A stretch of 64,000 bases of DNA from GCA-2731375 sp964344935 (GTDB taxonomy: Bacteria; Pseudomonadota; Alphaproteobacteria; GCA-2731375). Position 1 is the stretch's first letter. Each line of letters opens with the position of its first letter. Both the position numbers and the translations under genes were made by a program. Below the pieces are notes generated by a model that did no database searches, was not told the DNA's origin, and saw only the letters and a program-made list of their open reading frames with translations. The stretch is from the NCBI GenBank assembly GCA_964344935.1, contig CAYFPL010000003.1:248001-312000 (forward strand), given 5' to 3'. This document shows positions 9,501-19,330 of the stretch, piece by piece.

Positions 9501-9966
9501 TCGCCTGCTGCAGACCTTGCCCGACCTGCCGGAAGATGCACGGCAGGCTGCTGCTGCCCGCTATCTGGCCCTGCCCGCCCATGTGCTGGAGCCGGCGCAA
9601 CAGACGGAGATACTGGCGGAAACCATGGCTGTGTTGGAGCAACCCGCCTTTGCCCCCCTGTTCGCGCCCGGTTCCCGGGCCGAGGTGCCGCTGACAGGGC
9701 TCATAACGGGTCGCGTGATCAGCGGCCAGGTGGACCGCCTTGCCGTCACCGATTCGGAGGTTCTGGTGGTGGATTACAAAACCAATCGCCCCCCGCCCCG
9801 CCAACCTGAAGATGTGGAGCCATTGTATTTGCGGCAACTGGCCGGATACCGTGCCACGTTGATGGAGATTTATCCCGGAAAAACAATACGTTGCGCCCTG
9901 CTCTGGACGGACGGCCCGGATTTGATGGCGATTGAAGAGGCCGTTTTGGCGCCATATGCGCCTTGA
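6568..9966 (+). CDS. addA: Double-strand break repair helicase AddA
   Basis: 1,132 residues using the ATG at 6568, right after the addB stop; an earlier in-frame start would overlap addB by over 100 bases and is unlikely. Superfamily 1 helicase motifs are seen: Walker A ASAGTGKTH near residue 21-29, LTFTKAAAAEM (motif Ia), LIDEAQDT (motif II), VMTVHGAKGLQ and a YVALTRA motif near the C-terminal third. The terminal PDDEXK nuclease domain has VVDYKTN near residue 1,067. AddA gives the 3'-5' motor and one of the two nuclease sites of AddAB. Confidence 0.95.
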   Translation: MRATEHQRLAADPGLSAWVTASAGTGKTHVLTDRVLRLLLTDCPPERILCLTFTKAAAAEMANRLHERLGQWAVAAEADLRQALTDLTGMVLDENAMNLSRRLFARVLDTPGGLKVQTIHSFCEALLRRFPLEARLAPHFKVMEERQAGEVLQTALDGVLAEDAAAPRPLVAALMALVDQDTFASLMAALSADRARLQRLLAQTGGLDGLLTRVRANLGLAPGEDEDGILAAACAEGSFDGDGLRQAAAAMMDGGKTEGRHGTAIADWLAAPDLRSEGFDGYLAAFFKDQGRGDPYANPLTKNTRENHPAALAVIETETARLDAVRQRINAARIAAATEKLLALGARVIEAYALAKERQALLDYDDLVLRAGNLLSGGTSTDWVLYKLDGGLDHILIDEAQDTNPEQWQVVRVLADEFFAGEGVFEDQDDSLMATGRTLFAVGDVKQSIYSFQRADPAAFQAMRQHFSARVGAAKRRWQPVELALSFRSTPAVLRAVDAIFARPAAADGLNFEADDVIRHIPNRNAEAGLVELWPTETPLETEDMVPWAPPVEQLYHQTPVARLAGRIADRIEGWIKTGEMLEAQGRPVGPGDILILVQRRANFVEAMVRALKRKGIPVAGVDRMVLMEQLAVMDLVALGRFLLLPEDDLNLATVLKGPLIGWDDERLFALAHGRQGSLWSALQARPDDEACAILAGLLAKADYTPPFELFAELLGAGGGRRAVLSRLGPDANDPINEFLDLALAYEREHPPSLQGFLHWLERGETEVKRDLEQGQNEVRVMTVHGAKGLQAPIVFLADTVRVPERTSPLLWPDAAAGGEAPLWAPIRAMEEDVIAGARERAERDRDREYRRLFYVALTRAADRLYVCGFEGKTGRKAHCWYDMARRALEELPEIERPSDLQGGLRLTSAQGMAPPSTVHQSPPAEPPLPAWAGRPAPMEPEPPRPLVPSRPIEAEPSVTSPLTDRGQARFKRGNLIHRLLQTLPDLPEDARQAAAARYLALPAHVLEPAQQTEILAETMAVLEQPAFAPLFAPGSRAEVPLTGLITGRVISGQVDRLAVTDSEVLVVDYKTNRPPPRQPEDVEPLYLRQLAGYRATLMEIYPGKTIRCALLWTDGPDLMAIEEAVLAPYAP

Positions 9967-10084
9967 CGGACCGCAGTGCTCTTCCTACCTTTTTATGCTC
10001 AGGTGTATTATTGACGCAGCAAAGGGGCGGTTGCGGCGAAATCGCCTCGTGGCTAATGCGCTGATAAGAAGATTGGAAATAGTT

Positions 10085-10405
10085 ATGACCACAAAACCCG
10101 TATCCGACGACTCGTTCGACACTGACGTACTTGGCGCCGAGGGTCCCGTGGTGGTGGATTTCTGGGCTGAATGGTGCGGCCCCTGCAAACAGATCGCCCC
10201 CGCGTTGGAAGACATCGCGTCCGAGATGGGTGACAAGGTGACCATCGCCAAGGTCAACATCGACGACAACCCGTCTATCCCCGCCAAATATGGTGTGCGC
10301 GGTATCCCGACCCTGATGCTGTTCAAGGACGGCGAAGTCGCCTCCATGAAGGTGGGCGCCTTGCCCAAGGGCAAGATTCAGGAATGGATCGAAGAGTCGA
10401 TCTAG
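10085..10405 (+). CDS. trxA: Thioredoxin
   Basis: 106 residues from the ATG at 10085; a longer frame exists upstream but its translation has no family resemblance. The redox site WAEWCGPCKQ is canonical, and the cis-Pro segment GIPTLMLF follows. Thioredoxin 1 reduces cytoplasmic disulfides, including those of ribonucleotide reductase, whose gene nrdJ lies at 28-30 kb. A 118-base gap after addA gives room for its own promoter, although addA-trxA adjacency is common in alphaproteobacteria. Confidence 0.96.
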   Translation: MTTKPVSDDSFDTDVLGAEGPVVVDFWAEWCGPCKQIAPALEDIASEMGDKVTIAKVNIDDNPSIPAKYGVRGIPTLMLFKDGEVASMKVGALPKGKIQEWIEESI

Positions 10406-10435
10406 AACATCGAATTTAGGACGATCTAGAAAAAT

Positions 10436-11761
10436 CTAATCCTGGGGGTTGGTGGCCAATATGCTGCCGGCCAGGTAAAGCGTGCCGCAGATTAGCACAC
10501 GGGCCGATGGATCTTTTGCGCCAATGGCCTGCAATGCGGTCGCCACGCCGTCTTCCTGAACCGCCCAGAGGCCTAGATCGGCGGCTGCCCGGACTATTCG
10601 TTCGGGCGCCATGGCCGCCTCTTCATGGGGGACGGGCACGGCATGGATTCTTGGTTGCAGCGGCCGGAACGGGGCGAGGAAATTGTCCACGTCCTTGTTA
10701 TCCAGCATCCCGACGATTAGATGCAGTGGTTTTTCGGTCTCGTCCCGGTCGCGCCAGTCGCTAAGTGTCTCAGCCAAGGCGGCGCCGGCGCCTGGATTAT
10801 GGCCGCCGTCCAACCACAGTTCGCCGGAGAAACGCTCGGCCATCGGTCCTTTGGTCAACGGTTGCAGGCGGCCCGGCCAATGGGCTGTGGTTAGTCCCGC
10901 CGCCATGTTCGCCGGACTGATAACGAAGTCGTCGAGATTTTGCAGACAGGCCACAGCCAGACCTGCATTCTGAACCTGATGGCTGCCCCGCAAATTCGGT
11001 GCCGGCAACGCAAGGCGGCCCAGGCCGGACTCGAACGTCAACTCACCGTCGGCGAAGCCAACCTGCCAGTCGCGATCCTGGCGCCATAACTTGGCGCCCA
11101 CATCGGCCGCGTTGGTTTCGAACACCGGATCGGCCTCGGGCGCCTGCCGGCTTATGACACCGAGGACGCCCGGCTTGAGGATGCCGGCCTTTTCGTGGGC
11201 GATCCCGGCCAGGCTGTCGCCCAGGAAATTCTGGTGGTCCATGGAGACCGTGGTAATCGCCGTAAGCGCCGGCCGCTCGATGACGTTGGAGGCATCCATG
11301 CGCCCGCCTAGGCCGGTCTCGAGCAGCAGGATATCGGCCGGCACATCGCTGAAGGCAAGGAAGGCGGCCGCCGTGGTGACTTCGAAATATGTGATGGGCT
11401 GATCGCCGTTGGCCTGTTCGCAGGCGGTGAGCGCCGCGATCAGGTGATCGTCTGTGATCAATTCCCCTGCCAGGCGGATACGTTCGTTGAAACGCACCAG
11501 ATGTGGCGAAGTCATGACATGCACCTTGGCACCACTGGCCTCCAACACCGCGCGCATGAAGGCGATAGTGGAACCTTTGCCATTGGTCCCGGCCACGTGG
11601 ATGACAGGTGGCAGGCGTCGTTCGGGATGGCCCAGGGCGGCGAGCAGCCGCCGCAGCCGGCCCAGTGACAGGTCGATCAGCTTTGGATGCAGCTGGATCA
11701 GCCGGGCGAGGATCTCCTCGGACGGCGCTGCCCCCGCCTCAGGGCGCGCCGCCAGGCTCAT
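10436..11761 (-). CDS. folC: Bifunctional folylpolyglutamate/dihydrofolate synthase
   Basis: 441 residues. The ATG at 11761 is chosen because GGAG lies about 5 bases upstream; an ATG at 11785 is also in frame. The Mur-ligase-like P-loop GTNGKGSTIAF and the second motif LLETGLGGRMDASN are both clear, as is HPGRL-like WPGRLQPL. FolC adds glutamate to dihydropteroate and to folates. The 5' end overlaps accD by 23 bases, so translation is probably coupled; the pairing accD-folC behind trpA is a standard proteobacterial arrangement. Confidence 0.95.
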   Translation of the reverse strand: MSLAARPEAGAAPSEEILARLIQLHPKLIDLSLGRLRRLLAALGHPERRLPPVIHVAGTNGKGSTIAFMRAVLEASGAKVHVMTSPHLVRFNERIRLAGELITDDHLIAALTACEQANGDQPITYFEVTTAAAFLAFSDVPADILLLETGLGGRMDASNVIERPALTAITTVSMDHQNFLGDSLAGIAHEKAGILKPGVLGVISRQAPEADPVFETNAADVGAKLWRQDRDWQVGFADGELTFESGLGRLALPAPNLRGSHQVQNAGLAVACLQNLDDFVISPANMAAGLTTAHWPGRLQPLTKGPMAERFSGELWLDGGHNPGAGAALAETLSDWRDRDETEKPLHLIVGMLDNKDVDNFLAPFRPLQPRIHAVPVPHEEAAMAPERIVRAAADLGLWAVQEDGVATALQAIGAKDPSARVLICGTLYLAGSILATNPQD

Positions 11762-12692
11762 CGCTCTCCGCTCCCATTTCCGCATCCATGGGCAGGGGGA
11801 TGTCCAAATCCGGTTTCGGCAGGCTGATGACCTGCCCCGACGGCGGCCGATTGCCCAGCAGTTCCACCACCCGGATCAGCGTCTCCCGCAATTTGTGGCG
11901 GTGGACGACCATATCCAGCATGCCGTGTTCGAGGAGATATTCCGCCCGCTGGAAACCTTCCGGCAGGCGTTCGCGAATGGTGTTTTCGATCACCCGTGGA
12001 CCGGCAAAGCCGATCAGGGCACCCGGCTCGGAAATAGCGACGTCCCCCAGCATGGCGTAGGAAGCGGTTACGCCGCCCGTGGTCGGGTCGGTCAGCACCG
12101 AGATGTAGGGCTGGCCGGCTTCCTGCAGCATCTGGACGGCAATGGTGGTCCTGGGCAGTTGCATGAGAGAAAGAATGCCTTCCTGCATCCGCGCTCCGCC
12201 GGCGGCGGCGAAGATAATTAAGGGCACTTTCTGCAGCACCGCCAGTTTGGCGGCTGCGATGATCGCCTCAGCCGCACCCTGGCCCAGAGAGCCGCCCATG
12301 AAGGAAAAATTCTGCACCGCGATGACGGCGCCATGGCCACCCAGCTTGCCGTGGGCGACGACGACGGCATCCTGCTGGCCGGTTTTGCCCTGGGATTCCT
12401 TCAGCCGGTCCGTATAGCGCTTTTCGTCGCGGAATTTCAGCGGATCGGCAGCCACCTCTGGCAGTTCGATGGTGGTGAAATCGCCGTCGTCGAATAGGTG
12501 CGGGAAGCGGTCATCGGGGCCGATACGCAGATGGTGATCGCAATGCTGGCAGACGTGTTGCCGCGCCTTGATCTCCTTGTGGTGGATCATCTGGCCGCAA
12601 TTGGGGCATTTGGTCCAAAGATTGTCGGGCACCTCGCGCTTGCGCACCAGGGCCTGGATCTTCGGCCGGACGAAATTGCTCAGCCAATTCAC
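11739..12692 (-). CDS. accD: Acetyl-CoA carboxylase carboxyltransferase subunit beta
   Basis: 317 residues from a GTG start that overlaps the trpA stop (GTGA). The N-terminal zinc ribbon has CPNC and, 16 residues on, CQHC. The carboxyltransferase core shows FMGGSLGQGAAEAI, GGARMQEG and TDPTTGGVTAS, which bind acetyl-CoA and carboxybiotin. AccD pairs with AccA to make malonyl-CoA for fatty acid synthesis. The C-terminal 30 residues are acidic and Pro-rich and look like a disordered tail. Confidence 0.96.
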   Translation of the reverse strand: MNWLSNFVRPKIQALVRKREVPDNLWTKCPNCGQMIHHKEIKARQHVCQHCDHHLRIGPDDRFPHLFDDGDFTTIELPEVAADPLKFRDEKRYTDRLKESQGKTGQQDAVVVAHGKLGGHGAVIAVQNFSFMGGSLGQGAAEAIIAAAKLAVLQKVPLIIFAAAGGARMQEGILSLMQLPRTTIAVQMLQEAGQPYISVLTDPTTGGVTASYAMLGDVAISEPGALIGFAGPRVIENTIRERLPEGFQRAEYLLEHGMLDMVVHRHKLRETLIRVVELLGNRPPSGQVISLPKPDLDIPLPMDAEMGAESDEPGGAP

Positions 12693-13539
12693 GATGCCCC
12701 TCCCCTGTCGGCCCCCCTGACCCCTGCCGCCAGGTCGCGGGCCAGGTTCAAGACTGCATCCACGGTGCCGGCCGTGGCGTTGCCGTTCCCGTCAAGGCTG
12801 TCGCGCACGGCATCCGTGAAGGCGGAACCGACCACCGCACCGTCCGCCACGGCGGCGATGCCGCCGGCCTGCTCAGGCGTGCGGATGCCGAAGCCGACCG
12901 CGATGGGCAGATCCGTGTGGCGGCGGATTCGGGTGACCGCATGGCCCACGCTGCCGGCCTCAATCGATGCCGCGCCGGTGATGCCGGTGTAGGAAACGTA
13001 GTAGACGAAGCCGGAGGTATTGGCGAGGACCGCCGGCAGCCGTTCATCATCCGTGGTTGGCGTCGCCAGACGGATGAAGCTGAGCCCGGCCTCCAGGGTC
13101 GGCAGGCATAACTCTTCGTCCTCCTCGGGCGGCAGGTCGACCATGATCAGGCCGTCGACGCCGGCCTCGGCCGCGGCGGCAAGGAAGGCATCCACCCCGA
13201 AGGTGTGGATGGGATTGTAATAGCCCATCAGGATGATTGGCGTATCCTTGTCCTGGCGGCGGAACGCCGCCGTCATGGCCAGGGTCTTCTTTAGGCTGAT
13301 GCCGGCCTTGAGCGCCCTCAGGCCTGCCACCTGGATAGAGGGACCGTCAGCCATGGGGTCAGTGAAGGCCATGCCCAGTTCGATGATATCGGCCCCGGCC
13401 TCGGGCAAGCCTGCCAGGATCTTGGCGGAGGTCTCAAGGTCCGGATCGCCGGACATGATGTAAGTGACCAGGGCGGCGCGCCCTTCCGCCCGCAGCTTGG
13501 CGAAACGCGCGTCAATCCGGGCGCGGCCGGATGCGGCGC

Positions 13540-13543
<4 letters not shown>
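12689..13543 (-). CDS. trpA: Tryptophan synthase alpha subunit
   Basis: 284 residues. The ATG at 13543 overlaps the trpB stop as ATGA, and the sequence from it (RIDARFAKLRAEGRAA) matches the family start. The catalytic Glu in DIIELGMAFTDPMADGP and the Asp in GLIMVDLPPEE are both present, as is the phosphate loop GFGIRTPEQ. TrpA cleaves indole-3-glycerol phosphate and channels indole to TrpB. Part of the trpF-trpB-trpA-accD-folC string. Confidence 0.97.
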
Positions 13544-14751
<1,208 letters not shown>

Positions 14752-14768
14752 GATAATCCGATGCTATG

Positions 14769-15437
14769 TCAGAGGGTCTTGACGGCGTCAAGGAAAGCTT
14801 TGATGGCACTAGGGTCTTTCTCTCCCGGCGCACTTTCGACGCCGGAAGAAACGTCGACGGCGCGTGCTTTGGCAATTGCGATGGCCTGGACAACGTTGTC
14901 CGCATCAAGCCCGCCCGACAGAAACCAGGGATGCTTCCAGCGGCGTTCCGCTAGCAAATTCCAATCGAACACCAATCCGTTGCCGCCGGGCAGCGCATCC
15001 GCCATGTCCGACGGCGCCTTGGCATCGAATAAAAGCATATCGGCGGCCTCGTCGAATTCCTCGGCCCCGCTGACATCGTCGCGGTTCGCCACCCTGACCG
15101 CCTTCAGCACCGGCCGGCCGGTCAAGGCTTTGATTTTGGCGATGCGTTCTGGACTTTCGTTGCCGTGTAGCTGGATCAGGTCCAGGGACACGTGAGCCAG
15201 AACTTCCTCCAACAAAGCATCATCGGGATCCACGAAGACCCCGACAATCCTAACCGATGGCGGGATCAAGGCGGCCAGTTCGCCGGCCCGGGCCGGGGTG
15301 ACGGCGCGCGGCGAAGGGGGATAGAAGTTCAGGCCAACATACCCGGCCCCGGCCGCAACGGCCGCGGCAATGGTCTCAGGCGTCTTCAGGCCACAAATCT
15401 TGACCGCTATGGCCTTCGTATCGCTGGTGTTGATCAT
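14769..15437 (-). CDS. trpF: Phosphoribosylanthranilate isomerase
   Basis: 222 residues of a TIM-barrel. The catalytic Cys is in VKICGLKTPE, the general acid Asp in VGVFVDPDD, and the phosphate-binding loops FLSGGLDADNV and VDVSSGVES end the barrel. TrpF catalyses the Amadori rearrangement in tryptophan synthesis. The trpF-trpB-trpA order without trpC, trpD or trpE is the usual split arrangement in alphaproteobacteria; the other trp genes are not in this window. Confidence 0.96.
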   Translation of the reverse strand: MINTSDTKAIAVKICGLKTPETIAAAVAAGAGYVGLNFYPPSPRAVTPARAGELAALIPPSVRIVGVFVDPDDALLEEVLAHVSLDLIQLHGNESPERIAKIKALTGRPVLKAVRVANRDDVSGAEEFDEAADMLLFDAKAPSDMADALPGGNGLVFDWNLLAERRWKHPWFLSGGLDADNVVQAIAIAKARAVDVSSGVESAPGEKDPSAIKAFLDAVKTL

Positions 15438-15534
15438 GGCGCGGTTTATAGCAATGTGGCTGGGTTTTGTCCCCGTGCCGCCAACGATTTCCGGTTCGTC
15501 CGGTTAGCGGCCCCAGGCTGTCGGCTAGGTGGGG

Positions 15535-15858
15535 TCAGGCGGCCTTGACCACCTCGGTGGTCTTGTTTTCGTCGGCTGCGGCAGAAGTTTCCGCTTGGCG
15601 CAGATCCCCTTCCAGACGGCGCGTCGTGCGTTGCTCCTCCCGCAACCGCTTTCGCCAACGTCCGGCCCGGAACCAGGCGATCAGGCCGCCGGCAACCAGG
15701 CCGATGAACATTCCGGCAAAGATCAGGCCGTAAAGCGGCGCCTCAATGCTGAGCGGCGTCGGGTCAAGGGATAGGGTCACCGTGTGCCGGTTGGCGATGG
15801 CGAAAGCCACGAAGATGACGGTTAGCGGCAGCAGTAGCAGCCAGGGGAGAAGTTTCAC
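15535..15858 (-). CDS. LapA-domain membrane protein
   Basis: 107 residues. Two membrane helices are visible (about residues 3-21 and 43-63) separated by a short NRHTVTLSLDP strand region, then a basic coiled coil rich in Arg and Glu. This is the layout of the LapA/DUF1049 family, whose E. coli member helps control LPS synthesis through LpxC turnover. The TPR partner LapB is not next to it. It lies between ihfB and trpF, a conserved alphaproteobacterial location. Confidence 0.8.
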   Translation of the reverse strand: MKLLPWLLLLPLTVIFVAFAIANRHTVTLSLDPTPLSIEAPLYGLIFAGMFIGLVAGGLIAWFRAGRWRKRLREEQRTTRRLEGDLRQAETSAAADENKTTEVVKAA

Positions 15859-15882
15859 GTTTTCTCCGGTCCTCTTGGTCGT

Positions 15883-16203
15883 CTAGCCGTCGGAACTGCC
15901 GGCGTCGTCTGGTTGACCAGCGCCGGGAGCATTGAGGCGCTCACGCAGGTCCTTTCCGGTCTTGAAGAAGGGGACGAATTTTTCCGCCACCGCTACCGAG
16001 GCGCCGGTACGGGGATTGCGGCCGATACGGGCCGGCCGCCGTTTTACGGAAAAGGCGCCGAAGCCGCGCAGTTCCACCCGGTCGCCCCGCTGCAGGGCAT
16101 CGGAAATCTCGTCGAACACCGTGGTCACAATGCGTTCCACGTCGCGCTGGTAGAGGTGTGGGTTTTGCTCTGCAAGCCGGGCGATCAATTCAGACTTAAT
16201 CAT
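15883..16203 (-). CDS. ihfB: Integration host factor subunit beta
   Basis: 106 residues from the ATG at 16203, which has a purine-rich GCGGAAG upstream and gives the canonical MIKSELIARL start; the longer frame is spurious. The HU/IHF fold is complete, with the DNA-intercalating beta arm RPARIGRNPRTG including the Pro at the tip. IHF bends DNA by over 160 degrees for replication, recombination and promoter architecture. The C-terminal 12 residues are an acidic, Gly-rich extension. Confidence 0.95.
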   Translation of the reverse strand: MIKSELIARLAEQNPHLYQRDVERIVTTVFDEISDALQRGDRVELRGFGAFSVKRRPARIGRNPRTGASVAVAEKFVPFFKTGKDLRERLNAPGAGQPDDAGSSDG

Positions 16204-16220
16204 CTTCCGCTCAACCTTCC

Positions 16221-16299
16221 TGCATGCGGCATATTTCCGACTGCTATGCACCGGACGTGCCCCGCGACGGATGGGTTATTCAATTCCATGCCGTATGCA
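16221..16299. repeat. Imperfect inverted repeat upstream of ihfB
   Basis: TGCATGCGGCATA at 16221-16233 and CATGCCGTATGCA at 16287-16299 are reverse complements at 11 of 13 positions. They lie in the 129-base gap between sppA and ihfB, so they could be paired operator half-sites or the base of a long stem in the ihfB leader. No known regulator motif was recognised. Confidence 0.35.
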
Positions 16300-16332
16300 G
16301 CAACTTGGCACGAAACGTAACCCTTTCACCCC

Positions 16333-17226
16333 TTAAGGTTGCCAAACAGACAACAGTCCGTCAAGGGTAAGCCGTTCATTTTTAAACAGTTTTCCGCTTA
16401 TCGTGTCAAGCGTTCGGGCGATCAGGCCGGCCTCTTCGCCCCAGCGCACATTGCGTGCTGGCATTTCCAGGGAAATGCCGTGCGTCTCGTTCAGCCAAAT
16501 CCGGGCCGTCCGTTCGCCGCCGATGGCATCGACCAGCCGCAGCTTGATCGCTTGCCGTCCGTTGAAGACCCGTCCGTCCGTCACCTGTTTGATCTCTGCC
16601 GGGTCCAACTTGCGTCGGTCGCGTACCAGGCCCGCGAACCAATCGAAACTGTCTTCCAGTAACAAGGTCAGCGCCTTGCGCACCTCTTCTGTGGCCGGCT
16701 CCAAAGGCGATGGCTGCCCCTTGAGGGGCGCGCTCTTCAAGGTGAAGGGCTTGATACCCAGTTTTTCCAATAGGCCGGTGAATTCCGCCGATTGGAACAA
16801 AACCCCGATGGAGCCTGTCAGGGATGTCTCCCGTGCGATGATATGATCGGCGCCGATAGCGACGATATAGCCGCCCGATGTGCCGATAGTGCCGATCACC
16901 GCGACTACGGGCTTTTTGGCGGCCACCCGGCGCAAGGCATGATAGATCTGTTCCGAGCCCGTGGTGGTACCCCCGGGGCTGTTGATGCGCACGATGACGG
17001 CGGCCACGTCATCCTTTTTGATCAGTTTTTCGATCGCTTCGCCGCGTTCCCGGTCCTCGGCGATGAAGCCGTCAATGGAAAGCCGCGCCACATGCGTATC
17101 ATCCCTGGCCGCAAACTTGCCGATGCCGACGGCGATTAGTGCCATGACGGCAACCGCGGCGGCAATGCGCCAGAACATTAGGCGCCGTTTCAGCCGCCTG
17201 CGATCAAGAATGGCATCCGCGTCCAT
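16333..17226 (-). CDS. sppA: Signal peptide peptidase SppA (short form)
   Basis: 297 residues, the 36-kDa single-domain type. One N-terminal membrane anchor at about residues 17-36 puts the active domain in the periplasm. The catalytic Ser is in IGTIGTSGGYIVA and the Lys dyad partner is in the ETSLTGSIGVLFQ to LKSAPLKG region. SppA digests signal peptides left in the membrane after export. It lies between rpsA and ihfB on the same strand, 73 bases after rpsA, matching the usual alphaproteobacterial order. Confidence 0.93.
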   Translation of the reverse strand: MDADAILDRRRLKRRLMFWRIAAAVAVMALIAVGIGKFAARDDTHVARLSIDGFIAEDRERGEAIEKLIKKDDVAAVIVRINSPGGTTTGSEQIYHALRRVAAKKPVVAVIGTIGTSGGYIVAIGADHIIARETSLTGSIGVLFQSAEFTGLLEKLGIKPFTLKSAPLKGQPSPLEPATEEVRKALTLLLEDSFDWFAGLVRDRRKLDPAEIKQVTDGRVFNGRQAIKLRLVDAIGGERTARIWLNETHGISLEMPARNVRWGEEAGLIARTLDTISGKLFKNERLTLDGLLSVWQP

Positions 17227-17299
17227 CTGCCGCCCGTCGTGCTATCCGGTCCGAACCGCTATCGCCCCCAACGTCGGGGTGGGGCCGGCGATCAAAGCC

Positions 17300-19234
17300 T
17301 CAATCTTCCTTCTTGGCCTCATCGCCTGCGTCGCCGCCGTCTTCACCACCGTCGTCTTCGCTGGCAGCTTCGGCCTCCGGTGCCGCCTCGGCCTCAGGTT
17401 CGGCGTCGGCTTCGGGTTCGGAGTCGGCCTCCGGCTCGGCGTCCGCAGCCTCGACGACCGGGACCTCGGTGTCGCCGTAATCAGGTTCGGCGTCGTCATC
17501 CTCGTCATCGTCAAGATCGGCGTTGGCCAGCTCCCGGGCACGGCCCATGGCTGGGCCAAGAATGTCGCCCAGAGACGCGCCGGAATCGGAAGACCCGTAT
17601 TGCTGCACGGCTTCCTTCTCTTCGGCGATTTCCCGTGCCTTGATGGAGAGGGCGAGGCGGCGGGTGTTCTTCTCGATGGAGGTGATCTGCGCGTCCAACT
17701 TATCGCCAACCGCAAAGCGCTCGGGCTTTTGCTCCGAACGGTCGCGGGAGAGATCGGCGCGCCGGATGAAGCCGCGCAGGCCGTCGCCCACGGTGACCTC
17801 GATGCCCCGGTCGAGGATCTTGTCGACCGTGCAGGTCACGACGTTGCCCCGCTTCAAGGTCTCGGCCTCGGCGAAGGGATCGCTGCTCAACTGCTTGATT
17901 CCGAGACTGATGCGTTCCTTGGAGATATCGATATCCAGTACCTTGGCCTTGACCATGTCGCCCTTGGCATAGTCCTTCATGGCCTCTTCGCCGCCCTTGT
18001 CCCAATCGATGTCGGACATATGGACCATGCCGTCCAACTCGAAGCCAAGGCCGATGAAAAGACCGAATTCGGTAATGTTCTTGACCTCGCCCTCGACTTC
18101 GCTGCCGACCGGGTGGGCGTTGATGAATTCTTCCCACGGATTGTCCATGCACTGCTTCAGACCCAGGCTGACGCGGCGGCGCTCCGGATCCACATCCAGC
18201 ACCATGACCTCGACTTGCTGCGAGGTGGAGACGATCTTGCCAGGATGGACGTTTTTCTTGGTCCAACTCATCTCGGAGACATGCACCAGGCCCTCGACGC
18301 CAGGTTCCAGTTCCACGAAGGCGCCATAGTCGGTGATATTGGTGACGCGGCCCGTGAACTTGGCGTGCATGGGGTATTTGGCCTCGATGCCGTCCCAGGG
18401 ATCGGCCAGAAGCTGCTTCATACCAAGGCTGATGCGTTGGGTCTCGGCGTTGACGCGGATCACCTGCACCTTGACGGTTTCGCCGATGCTGAGCGCTTCG
18501 GAGGGATGATTGATGCGCCGCCAGGCCATGTCGGTGACATGCAGCAAGCCGTCAATGCCGCCCAGGTCGACGAAGGCGCCATAATCGGTGATGTTCTTGA
18601 CGACGCCCTCCAGCACCTGGCCTTCGGCCAGGTTCGAGACCAGTTCCGTACGCTGCACAGCTAGTGTTACTTCCAGGACGGCGCGGCGCGAGACCACGAT
18701 GTTGCCCCGGCGGCGGTCCATCTTCAAAATCTTGAAAGGCTGCGGGATGCCCATCAGGGGCGTGATGTCGCGGATCGGGCGAATGTCCACCTGACTGCCT
18801 GGCAAAAAGGCAACCGCACCCGAAAGATCAACGGTAAAGCCGCCCTTGACCCGGCCGACGATGGAACCTTCGACCTGATCGGCTTTGTCGTAGGCAACTT
18901 CAAGATGGTTCCAGGCCTCTTCCCGGCGCGCCTTGTCGCGACTGATGACGGCATCGCCAAGGGCGTTCTCGATCCTTTCCAGGAAAACCTCGATATGGTC
19001 GCCGACGGCGATCTCCTCGTTCGCCTTGCCGAATTCACGCAAGGAAATCCGGCCCTCGGTCTTCAGGCCCACGTCGATGACGACATTGTCGTTCTCGATG
19101 GCGACCACGGTGCCATGCACGACGCGGCCTTCCAAATGGTCCTGGGAAATAAAGCTCTCGGCGAGCAGGGCTTCGAAATCATCGTCTGCGCCGGCAACTG
19201 TTTCAGTGGCGGCGCCGCTGTCGAGGTCAGTCAT
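17300..19234 (-). CDS. rpsA: 30S ribosomal protein S1
   Basis: 644 residues from the ATG at 19234, with GGAAAGAG upstream. Six S1 RNA-binding repeats are visible, each with a G-V-NITDYGAFV-like strand; repeats 3 to 5 are the most regular. S1 recruits mRNA to the small subunit. From about residue 575 the protein changes to a 70-residue, almost purely Asp/Glu/Ala/Pro tail with repeated EPEA units, longer than in most S1 proteins. Its gene lies 96 bases after cmk, leaving room for a separate promoter and a leader. Confidence 0.97.
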   Translation of the reverse strand: MTDLDSGAATETVAGADDDFEALLAESFISQDHLEGRVVHGTVVAIENDNVVIDVGLKTEGRISLREFGKANEEIAVGDHIEVFLERIENALGDAVISRDKARREEAWNHLEVAYDKADQVEGSIVGRVKGGFTVDLSGAVAFLPGSQVDIRPIRDITPLMGIPQPFKILKMDRRRGNIVVSRRAVLEVTLAVQRTELVSNLAEGQVLEGVVKNITDYGAFVDLGGIDGLLHVTDMAWRRINHPSEALSIGETVKVQVIRVNAETQRISLGMKQLLADPWDGIEAKYPMHAKFTGRVTNITDYGAFVELEPGVEGLVHVSEMSWTKKNVHPGKIVSTSQQVEVMVLDVDPERRRVSLGLKQCMDNPWEEFINAHPVGSEVEGEVKNITEFGLFIGLGFELDGMVHMSDIDWDKGGEEAMKDYAKGDMVKAKVLDIDISKERISLGIKQLSSDPFAEAETLKRGNVVTCTVDKILDRGIEVTVGDGLRGFIRRADLSRDRSEQKPERFAVGDKLDAQITSIEKNTRRLALSIKAREIAEEKEAVQQYGSSDSGASLGDILGPAMGRARELANADLDDDEDDDAEPDYGDTEVPVVEAADAEPEADSEPEADAEPEAEAAPEAEAASEDDGGEDGGDAGDEAKKED

Positions 19235-19330
19235 AAAAGTCTCTTTCCAAAATCGTTGTGGGCCGGCCGGTTGTATCCGGCGGTCTTGTGCCACAGGGTA
19301 AAGATCGTGAGTCTTGCTACGCGAAACCGC

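Noticed and set aside
16961..18664. 567-residue frame on the plus strand across sppA and rpsA
   Set aside because: It is antisense to two clear housekeeping genes and has no motif. High-GC coding strands often leave open frames opposite.
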